A DNA stretch of 64,000 bases from Pegoplata infirma. Taxonomy: Eukaryota; Arthropoda; Insecta; Diptera; Anthomyiidae. The notes beneath the pieces were generated by a model. It saw nothing but the letters and a program-made list of their open reading frames with translations, ran no database searches and was not told where the DNA came from. Positions 55,512-64,000 of the stretch are shown here, piece by piece. Positions within the stretch are counted from its first letter, which is position 1, and each line of letters opens with the position of its first letter. The stretch spans positions 98,092,964 through 98,156,963 of the forward strand of contig OY992539.1 of the NCBI GenBank assembly GCA_963921195.1. The letters are read 5' to 3'. The position numbers and the translations under genes are program-made.

Positions 55512-56040
55512 CGCGTGAGTGATTTTTGACTCACACTCACTCACGCTTACGACAGAAATTTTTGAATCACGCACATTCACTCACGACCATATTTTTTCTA
55601 CTCACACTTACTCACAATCACGTGAGTAAATTTAATACAACTCACACTCACGTGCACTCACGCAGGCTTCAATCACACTCACGTTGACTCATACTCATGA
55701 AACTCTTATTTATAAAAAAAATTTCAAAAACTAAAATTTCAAAAATCTTTCAAATTTTTTAGCAAAATTTCAGCGAAATTTTACATTTTTTTTACCTTTT
55801 TAAGCCAAATTTTACAATTTGTTGCTTTTTTTTGGTACGAAAGGAAATATGAGGAGCAAATAAATCACGCAAACTCACGCAAAAAAATCGACTCACGCAC
55901 ACTCACTCACGCAAAAATCTTACTCACGCACACTCACTCACGAAATTTTTTCCCCACTCACAATCACGTGAGTAAAATTCAATTCAGTCACACTCACTCG
56001 TGATCACGCGTGAATCACGTGAATCACGCTCTAATCTGCT
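55512..56040. mobile_element. hAT-like CACTCACG MITE (copy 4)
   Basis: Starts TAGAGATGGGCGCGTGAGTG and closes with GTGAATCACGCTCTAATCTG as in 40,522-40,977. The interior is packed with CACTCACGC words. The right end and duplication are not clear. Confidence 0.7.
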
Positions 56041-56074
56041 CATGTGTGTGGTAGAGATTGTTATTTTGTGGCAA

Positions 56075-56190
56075 CCTTGCGTATGAGGAATATTATAATT
56101 TTGTTATTCAATTTAATATTAATCATACGCCTAGGAATATTATCTGACTATTTTGGAAGTCGCAGATGCATTCAATGTTTACTTTTTTAT
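56075..56190 (+). repeat. 115-bp dispersed segment (GCGTATGAG...), copy 1
   Basis: GCGTATGAGGAATATTATAA ... GATGCATTCAATGTTTA recurs inverted at 62,440-62,560 with a few substitutions. Both copies are open in the frame ATLRM.NIIILLFNLILII, but the text includes a TCATACGC/GCGTATGA hairpin and looks like element debris. Confidence 0.6.
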
Positions 56191-56449
56191 AATGCTTTAG
56201 TAAGTGGCGGGTACAGCTTTTGGGTTTGGGGTTTTTTTTCCTTCGAATAAATAAAAAATCATAACATCATCTTTGTCGGACGAGCAAGAACAGGGATACG
56301 TTTTTTTGCAAGAAAGTGATGGACAAGCTGTACAAACTACAAACTTATTCGTTTTTGGCGAATGAGGTTTGTTTTTTATTGTCATATTTGGTTTAGATAA
56401 ATTTTTTTAATTTGTTTTAAAAGAAAATTGTACAGTTACGTATACATAG

Positions 56450-56775
56450 AAAAAGTCTCAGATTCTAACATATTTGATGAATAGAAAAGTCTAAATCTGT
56501 TAATTTTTCAATAGAAGAAATTCTTTCCACATAAAAAATATCAAATATTCAGAGATTTTTATTGAAGAAATGTTTTTTTTTTTATAGGGAAAATGTCTCA
56601 GAATTTAGGACTTCCTCTTTACGAAAAATGTCTATGAATCTGAGACTTTATTCGTATAGAAAAATTTTCAGATTTTAAGAACTTTTTTCCACAGAAACAG
56701 TCTCAGATTATAGAAAAGGTTTCCTATTCTGAAGCATTTTTGAAATATTTTTTCTTTAGAAAAGGTCCCAGATTA
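56450..56775. repeat. ~32-bp minisatellite, left part
   Basis: Units AAAAGTCTCAGATTCTGAGAC-like with TTTTTCCTATAG spacers. The tract resumes at 57,745 after an inserted MITE. Confidence 0.75.
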
Positions 56776-57107
56776 TTACCCAGTTGGCAACGTCCTCGAG
56801 CCATCCTCAGTGACGGAGCGGTGACATGTCAGAGTCACTCCTGACTTACACAAGACATTTCTATGTACTGGGTTGAGGACAGTTTCATACAAATTTTTAA
56901 AATGTCCTCACTCAAAGTCAGCAGAAGTCAGGGCTGACCTTCTGGGGACATGTCATCTAGGACTTCTTTGGGGAAATGTCTGACGTAGGTCATGCAAAAA
57001 TACAAAAAATTTTCGTAATTCCTTTAGTTTTTACTTTTATCCATTTTCCTTTATTAATTATCTTTCACATATTTAGAAAAAACTTTTCGCTTTTTTTAGT
57101 CCCAACT

Positions 57108-57160
57108 GGATTTGAACCTGGAACCTCCAGTTTATTAGTCCAACACCTAACTACTTGTTC
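57108..57160 (-). repeat. tRNA-like segment inside the CCCAGTTGG element
   Basis: Minus strand: perfect B-box GGTTCAAATCC (57,108-57,118) and an A-box-like TAGTTAGGTGTTGG about 22 nt upstream. The acceptor stem is incomplete. Probably a SINE relic. Confidence 0.45.
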
Positions 57161-57427
57161 CAAACTCTATTTTGAAAATTGTTTGTCTATTTATTATTTT
57201 ATTCTACTTGTTAGATTTTGATTTTATTTTAAATAAATCGATAATATTGCCATCGTTTTCTTGGAAATTGAAGAGTTGCCCAGATTTAAAATACTAATTT
57301 AATGTACTGCTATTCTGAAGACATTTCCTTTAAGACGTCTTAGAGGAATTGTCCACACTCTTAAAGCAAACATTCAGTGCTGACAACGTTAGGACATGTC
57401 ATCATGGATTACCTATGATTTGTCACA

Positions 57428-57672
57428 CACAGAAAACAAATTTGTGAATTTCCAACTGAAATTCAGTTGTTACAACAAAAAATCGGTGGATGCATTTGAA
57501 TTACGGTTGAATCAACTATATATCGGTAGTTACAACAAAATTTTGTTATTACAACTGTCTTTTAATTCAAGCAACTATAAAATTCGTTAGCCACATCAAA
57601 ATGTAGTAGCAGCAACCGAATTTTGAGTTAATACAACTGAAAAATTCAGTTGGAAACTTATTTTTCTCTGTG
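57428..57672. mobile_element. Small MITE with CACAGAAAA ends
   Basis: CACAGAAAACAAATTTG at the left and ATTTTTCTCTGTG at the right, with CA outside both. Arms share TTCCAACTGAA and TTCAGTTGGAAA. Interior words are CAACTGxAATTCAGTTGTTAC-like. Nested in the 56,779-57,741 element. Confidence 0.65.
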
Positions 57673-57744
57673 CAGAACCTGAAGACATTTCCTCAAGGAA
57701 TCACTGTGGAAATTTCCTCAGGGACACATTTTCCAACTGGGTAG

Positions 57745-58300
57745 ATTTGTTTCGCACTGAAAAAATTTTAGATTCTGATAACTTTTCTATAAAGTCCCGG
57801 ATTTTTATACCTTTATAATTGAACAAATCTCAGATTCTGAGACCTTTTTCTCAAAGAAAAAGTCTTAGATTCTCAGACCTTTTTCCAATAGCAAAAGACT
57901 CAGATTTAGAGAGTTTATTTTCTTATATAGAAGAAGTCGAAAATTCTGGCACTTTTTTCCCTAAAGGAAAAGTGTCAGATCCTAAGGCCTTTTTCCTATA
58001 GAAAAAGTCTTAGATTCTGAGAAATTGTTCTTTTATAAAAAGTCTCAGATTGCGAGACGTTTTTCTTCAGAAAAAGTATTCTGAAACCTTTTCCTATAAA
58101 AAAAGTCTCAGATTCTTAGACTCTTTTCCTTTAAAAGAAAGTCTTTGGATAGAATTTTAGAATTTAAAAATTCTTCTTTAAAAACTTTTAAGTTTTTATA
58201 GAAAAAAAGTCTCAGATTCTGTGTCTGAAATTCCAAGATATTTTTCTATAGAAAAACTCTAAAATTTCACAAAGAAAAATTTTTCAATCCTCTAACAATT
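57745..58300. repeat. ~32-bp minisatellite, right part
   Basis: At least twelve degenerate units of AAAAAGTCTCAGATTCTGAG + CCTTTTTCCTATAG. The open frame at 57,819-58,001 is an effect of the repeat. Confidence 0.8.
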
Positions 58301-58352
58301 TCTTATACGGATTTTTGTAGAAGAATTCCCAAATTAAAAAAAAAAACTATTT

Positions 58353-59008
58353 AGTAAGAGTATTAAATTCGGCTGTGCCGAATCTTTTATACCCTCCAAA
58401 ATGTAAAAAAAAAAAAAATTACAGGGCCATTTTTTTGGAGGGAGCTTCGGCAGGGGCAGTGGGGGTCGCATCCCCTCTCGAAAAATGTTTTCTAATTTAT
58501 TTATTATGTTTTTTTTTCACTAAAGTTATATAATATTATCATTATTTAAACTATTTTTTTATATCCACGCCCTAAAAAAGGGGGGGGCTGGCAGAAAAAA
58601 AAAATTGTTAGTCCTTTAGTCCTCCCGGTCCTAGTGCAGTACTTTAAACTTCTTCTTGCATAAACTTGTTTAATTTCTTTAACAAAAATATAAAAAAAAA
58701 TAAAAAAAGTGTTTTTCAGGGGTTGGTTTAGTTCCTTAAGGGGGAACTTCCCCCCCCCCCCCCCCTCCCTAGTCCGATAGGACCATGATACATATTCGCG
58801 CCAAATTTCAGGAGGCTTGCTATTTTATTTTGGATTGCATTGTGCCATCTACAGACAGACGGACGGACATTCACAGAATGTCTTAGAATCGATCATGGAT
58901 CAATAATATAAATATATACTTTATGGGGTTCCCTACCGATATTTCGATGCGTTACAAACGGAATGACAAAATGAGTACACCCCCATACTGTGGTTGGGGG
59001 GTATAAAA
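58353..59008 (+). mobile_element. DINE-1-like repeat (copy A7)
   Basis: Complete structure: ATTCGGCTGTGCCGAAT hairpin, TATACCCTCCAAAATG, a G-rich section, GGTTGGTTTAGTTCC, a run of about 17 C (58,751-58,767), a CAGACAGACGGACGG tract and the 3' GTGGTTGGGGGGTATAAAAA. Confidence 0.8.
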
Positions 59009-59227
59009 AAAAATTATAAGCAGGTACAATTAACGCTTGAGTCACATTTTTCATTTAATTTAAAGATTAGGGCCACTTCTTTACTGATTTTCAACACTTT
59101 TATTTTCTGAATCATTTCCCCAAACAGACATTTTCTAAATCTAATATAAAATTAATATAAATCTTGATCCAATGATCAAGTGTTTTTATTTCTTGTTTTC
59201 ATTTAATTTCAAATCATTTTTATTTTC

Positions 59228-59342
59228 AACCTAACCGAGAACTAGTAACATTGACTGTCGAATCGCTGTTACGAATTCGACAAAGGGTTTTGTGTGGAAT
59301 GGAACCAACGACCCAAGTTTCGTAGGCTACATGGGACCAATT
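59228..59342 (-). mobile_element. tRNA-derived SINE (copy 2), decayed
   Basis: CAACCTAACCGAGAACTAGT and the following GACTGTCG match copy 1 at 27,650. The B box has one substitution (GGTTCCATTCC), and the A-box region keeps GTAGCCTACG. Same orientation as copy 1. Confidence 0.65.
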
Positions 59343-59752
59343 CTAAGACATTTTAAAAAAAATCCCAAAATACTTTAACATACGTTAAACTTAAAGATTT
59401 TTAAAATTTTAGGATATTTTTTCTATTCCTATTTTAATTTTGTTTGTCTACTACAAACAAAATTAAAATCCTGTATTCTATTTCATTAAGATTAATAGAT
59501 GTTTTTCACAAAAAATTTTCAGATTTAGTCACTTTTTTCCTTTAAAAATTTTTCCTATTAAAATTTTCAGATATTTTTCTATGAAAAATTTTCGGATTTC
59601 GAGATTATTTTTTTTAGAAAACTTCCTTCTTTTTAATTGAATAATAGTATTAAAAAAGTATTAAATAGATAATTAGTACTATTATAAAAAGGTTTAAAAT
59701 ATAAATAAAAACAAATATATGTACCTGCAATGTCTAGCATTCTAAGACAATA

Positions 59753-59902
59753 ATCACAGTTGGAGCGGCAAGCGGTTTTCCGCAACTGTCCTCATAAAAA
59801 TAGAATTGAATCTAGTTTGGCGGAAAAACGCGGCGGAATTTTGTTTTCATATAATACGTGTGTGAACAGTTGCGGAAAAAGGCTTCCCGCTCCAATTGTG
59901 AT
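59753..59902. mobile_element. 150-bp MITE with ATCACAGTTGGAGCGG ends
   Basis: ATCACAGTTGGAGCGGCAAG ... CCGCAACTGT on the left and the inverse of the right, ATCACAATTGGAGCGGGAAG ... CCGCAACTGT, match over 37 bp with few changes. TA is repeated on both sides. No ORF. Confidence 0.75.
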
Positions 59903-60116
59903 TATTCTCTAATACCAATCATCTTGGGCGGTATGACGATGATTTCGGCACGAATGTTTGCTTTGAACTTATCGTCTGATTATGGTTGGCGCACATTTTT
60001 TATTTGAAATAACCTCATAAAAATAAGTTCGTGTCAAGAAACCAAATCAAAAGATGGGTAACCACAGTCAATACCGCTTTTTTGAAAATCGTAGATTTAA
60101 ATATTTGACCCCTTTA

Positions 60117-61300
60117 CACTGAAAATTTTTTTTACCATTTTTAAAGCATGTTGAACTTAACTTAAAAAAAGAAGGGTATGCGAGGGCTCCAAAGATATTA
60201 ATTCTTCTTCCAAGTATATTTTTTCCTAAAACATAGTAATGCATTTACTTAAATATATCTTAAAAGTAAGTAAAATTGTACTTATTATAAGTTTAATTGT
60301 TTTTATCCAGAGGAAAATATTTTTTTAAAATAAGTAAAAATTTCCTTAAACTTACGGATTCTGTGGACCCTATGGAGTCCCAATGTGAGGACCCTACGGG
60401 CCCCCAATATATGGGGTCCGCCCATGAGTATGTGCGTACACTATTATAGGGTCACTATTGATTTTGATCCAAAATTTTGGTGAGAATCGCTCTATCTGGC
60501 TTAGTTTTCGAGATCTGGGAATGGGGTCTTGAGAAATTTGATCATGAAATAACTCGAAAACTATAACTCGGAGAGCTTTCGGGTCTTCGGCGGTCATATT
60601 CTACACGTTAAGGACTACAAAAATGCCTTTAGAATTTTTTTCGTATCTGCAGTATTTCCAGAGTTATAGGCATTTGAAAATTCCGCGAAAATCGAAATTG
60701 GGATTTAAAGTTAGGGTCTCATGGGGTCTTTAGATAGGACCCCCAGATGGGGTCCCCAAAATACCTTAAGTATTTTTTTCTTAAGTTAAGTCAATTCTTT
60801 CTTAAACTGATGAAGATATGGATTCAAATAAAGTCAATAAAATCAATAAAATAAAGGTTACTTTTTTCTTAACTTAAAACAAAAATTGATTAAATTAAAG
60901 AAAATGCGTTTTGGAATTAAAGATAAGTACTTATTTGATTCAATGTCTTGAAAATGTCTATACTATTTTTAAGTAAGTTACGTACTTATTTATTTTTTTT
61001 GCACACAATTTAAATTTTTTTCTTTTAAGTAAATAAAATTTTTTAATAACCCCTTTTTTTCTTAAATGCAATCAATTCGCCATTAATGTAAAGAATATTT
61101 AACTTAATTTAAAAAAACAAATTAAGGAAAACTTTTGTGCTTTTTTAAGTATTTGCATGTACTATCTTCAAGTTTATTTTCTTTGTTTTAAGTAAAAGCA
61201 CCTTACATTAAGTTAAGTTGAAGTAAATTATAAAAAAAATTGTGTACTTAAATTAATAACAGTGTTTATTTAATTTCAGTATAGTTATTTTTTTTCAGTG
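60117..61300. mobile_element. CACTGAAAA-ended element (TA duplication)
   Basis: Ends CACTGAAAATTTTTTT and ATTTTTTTTCAGTG, with TA on both sides (60,115-60,116 and 61,301-61,302). The interior shares with the CACTCAAAA elements a GGGGTCC-rich part and text such as GGCTTAGTTTTCGAGAT and ACTCGGAGAGCTTTCGGG. Noncoding. Confidence 0.75.
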
Positions 61301-61302
61301 TA

Positions 61303-62430
61303 GAGGTTAAACTACAGACCATTGATGAGCTTTACATAAATATGTCAACATTTTGCGCTTGGCGCAAAATCCTAAGGTTTTGAATTTCATGAGAGTCGAG
61401 AGTCAAGAGAAAAAACAAATGAATCAATTGAGGACTTGTGTTTTTTTTTAATACCAAAACAAATGAATGTGAGTGTGGAACAAGGTGCTATAATCCAAAA
61501 ACCAAATTGTATAGGAGAAGCAAAAAACTAAATAAGTCGCGAAAAAAAATTTAATTTCTTAATTTTCTTTTTGCAGATCGAAAAGATTGACCATTTGCAT
61601 CTATGTACAAAATTTCATAAAAATAGAATGAGCGGAAGTAGCAAAAATTGCATGTGAAATTTTTTTCTAGTGGAATAAGGTGCTATGTTACAATTTCTAC
61701 TAGGAATTTCAATACATTTGCCAAGTAGTTTTCTGTTTTTTGTGTTATTTTTTAAAAATGAAAATTTGCCATGACGAATTCTGCAAAATTTAGACGGGGT
61801 CTAGCAATACTCATTTTTATGTAAGATTAATAAAAGGTAGTTAATTTAACAAAAAACAAGTGGTTTATGGTTTATTTTGAACAGATTTTCGCGTAATGGG
61901 TTAAAAAAAATTTGCGCAATTTATAATATAAATTACTAACCATTCAATTTTATAGTTTTAACTCAAAAATTAGATATATTATCTAAATCCGCCCTTAGTA
62001 TTTCGTAAAACAATATTGTGTTTTTGTATGGATATATATAGATTAGATATGAAAGCGTTTTTGCTAAACCAATGGGCACATGTTAAAGCCTATGATGTTT
62101 TCTACACGTTAACCCTCTCACATGCAAGAAATTTGATATACCACCTTTAGTTTAACTGCAAAATACATGTTAGTATTCGGGGGAAAATATAAAATATTTC
62201 CAAAAATCGTTAAAATTGAACTTTTAAGGTCAATTTTATGACAGAAAACAATCAAGTTTTTAACAAATTTGTTTGCAAATAGATGGAACTATTGAAGGGA
62301 GATACGATTTTGCAAAAAAATGCGATTTCCAAAAATTTAATATTTAAAATCGGGCTTACTCAATATCAGAAGGCTTAATATCCCATAATGCCATAAAGGG
62401 ACAAAAATTATGATTCAACGCTGATATTAA
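61303..62430. other. Unassigned stretch
   Basis: No exon or element boundary recognised. Contains TTGCGCTTGGCGCAA, a short perfect palindrome near 61,353. Confidence 0.4.
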
Positions 62431-62439
62431 CTAAAGCAT

Positions 62440-62560
62440 ATTGAAAAGTTAAACATTGAATGCATCTGTGATTTCCAAAATACTTAGATAATATTCCTAG
62501 GCGTATGATTAATATTAAATTAAATAACAAAATTATAATATTACTCATACGCAATGTTGC
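62440..62560 (-). repeat. 115-bp dispersed segment, copy 2
   Basis: Inverse of 56,075-56,190, including TCCTAGGCGTATGATTAATA. Confidence 0.6.
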
Positions 62561-62928
62561 ACAGTAGGAAAAATTGCTTAAAAAATAACTAACAGTTGTT
62601 AACAAAATTAAAATGCGATTTTAAAGTGGGATAGTGACTGCGTTTTAATCCGTTAAGAACTTAAAGTTTAGTTAACCCATTAGGGAAATACACACCATCA
62701 AATGTTGACAATATATTGGGCTATCGCAGTTGATTGTTAATAATAGTAAACTTGTCATCGCCGTGTATCGGAAGGAGTAAGCCGTAAAAAATTGGCTGCG
62801 TAGGTCTGCGTAGCGATTTTTAATTTAAGTCTTCCTATAATTATAATTGTAAACCAGGGCAGCGATGAGCGCGTCTCACGTAATTGTCGAGAATTGCGAA
62901 TGATTGGCAGTTATTTATTTTTAACATA

Positions 62929-63814
62929 CACTCAAAAAAAAAAAAACTGTAATGTTAGCAAAAAAAGCTTGTAAACCTACAAGAAAATTTGCTAATTCTG
63001 AACCCACAATTTTTTTGCTAAAGTTAGCAAAAATGTTTGGCCAATAATTAGTTAACTAAATTTTTTTTTTTTTTTTTGACGTAGTTCATACACATTTGAG
63101 GACCCCATTGGGTTCGGACCCGATAGGTCCAGACCCCGATGGGCCTAGGCCTCGTTGGGTTCCTTAAAAATCGTCATAGTTTTTGATCCAAAATTTGTGT
63201 CCGTTTCGCTCTACCTTGCTTAGTTTTTGAGATACGTGATTATAGGGGACCACTGGGGTCTTGAGAATTAAAAAACTCGATAACTTCAAAAATATTACTC
63301 GGAGAGATTTTGCGGTCTTGTTCTACGTATTGAGAGCTACAAAAATGCTTTTGGACTTTTTGTAGTGTCGGCAATATTTACCGAGATATGAGCATTTTAA
63401 AATTTTCGGGAATGCTAACTTTTTTGGATCCAAAGTTAGGGCCCATTAGGGTCCACACATGTGAAGAGGACCCACGAAAGTGTGGAGATTCTAAGAACCA
63501 AAAATGCCCTCCATTTTGCTCTATATGGCTTAGTTTCCGAGATAGCGCTATTTTAAGTTTTCTGAAAATAAAAAAAAATTTACCATTTATTTTTGCTAAT
63601 GTTAGCAAAAAATCTTGTAAAAATGTTGTCAACTCAATTTCAAATTTAGCAAAAGAAATAAGTTCAAAGTTTGTTTAAAATTGCTAATGTGCTAAATGAA
63701 GTTTACGAGAACTATTTGCTAACATGCTAATCTCAACTAAAAATTTGCTAAAAGTTAGCTAACTAGCATTAGCAAAAAAAAATTAGTAAATCTACTAACG
63801 TATTTTTTTGAGTG
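62929..63814 (-). mobile_element. Complete CACTCAAAA element (TA duplication)
   Basis: Ends CACTCAAAAAAA and TTTTTTTGAGTG, with TA on both sides (62,927-62,928 and 63,815-63,816). 886 bp, closely similar to 41,028-41,807. It contains GTTAGCAAAA/TTTTGCTAAC words near both ends and an 84-codon open frame (63,632-63,378) shared with that copy. Confidence 0.85.
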
Positions 63815-64000
63815 TACTAGACCGTCAAGTACTTGAAAAGAGTTGTTTGCTGAATTAAAAATATTTTTGATTTTATGACGTTTTAAAAAATGATTTTAGT
63901 CGCATTCAGTTGGTGAAAAAATTCTTAATCAAAAATATTGTTACGAAACATAACTAATGCTGTGTTTTTCAATAAGTGGATTTATTTTCGCACACAGAGA

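Larger units (their letters stand above)
56779..57741. mobile_element. CCCAGTTGG-ended element (TA duplication) inside the minisatellite
   Basis: Ends CCCAGTTGGCAACGTCC and, inverted, CCCAGTTGGAAAATGTGTCC, with TA on both sides. The interior has AGACATTTCC/GGACATGTC words repeated many times, a tRNA-like segment near 57,108-57,160 and a nested small MITE (57,428-57,672). No transposase. Confidence 0.8.

Noticed and set aside
9050..59010. GTCY tracts as independent microsatellites
   Set aside because: In almost every case they sit at the same position inside DINE-like copies, so they are part of that element.

Overview
This 64 kb window looks like AT-rich nuclear DNA from a higher (cyclorrhaphan) fly. 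Nearly all of it is mobile-element debris. Three observations suggest this host: many short interspersed elements built like the DINE-1/INE-1 (Helentron-derived) repeats of flies, with a GTCY microsatellite core and inverted TACCCTCCAAC subterminal motifs; two exons of a Dpr-type neuronal immunoglobulin receptor gene; and pieces of jockey/I-type non-LTR retrotransposons and piggyBac. Species and chromosome cannot be read from the sequence alone.

The only host gene I can support lies on the minus strand. A 169-nt exon (39,071-39,239) encodes the end of an Ig domain. A 12.2 kb intron separates it from the terminal coding exon (26,389-26,891). The two exons join in phase across a GT..AG intron to read HVLQ-GERPEAMQ, a join typical of Dpr proteins. 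No earlier exon was recognised between 39,240 and 64,000, so that stretch is probably upstream intron.

Layout, left to right. 1-960: minus-strand endonuclease/RT fragment of a non-LTR element. 1.6-3.1 kb: frameshifted gag-like ORF1 with zinc knuckles. 4.2-5.1 kb: minus-strand RNase H end of another non-LTR element. 5.1-15.7 kb: a foldback element, a pogo-like MITE, four DINE-like copies, a CCCTGC-ended element, and a 1,266-bp TIR element inserted in a DINE-like copy. 16.6-18.2 kb: a piggyBac relic with TTAA ends, itself hit by two other elements. 18.5-26 kb: more DINE-like copies, a modular repeat, a 7-unit ~190-bp satellite, a palindrome and a CCCAG-ended element. 26.4-39.2 kb: the Dpr exons and their intron, which holds palindromes nested up to about six levels and a foldback inserted in a DINE-like copy. 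39.2-64 kb: further MITEs, foldbacks, minisatellites and a triple nest at 45.4-47.7 kb.

I found no new protein-coding system. The most notable result is structural: several TIR families can be delimited by target-site duplications (TSDs), and four insertions can be checked against empty sites elsewhere in the window. One group has CCC...GGG termini and 2-bp duplications that differ between copies (AT, GT, AC, TA). All repeat boundaries were read by eye, and no similarity search was run.
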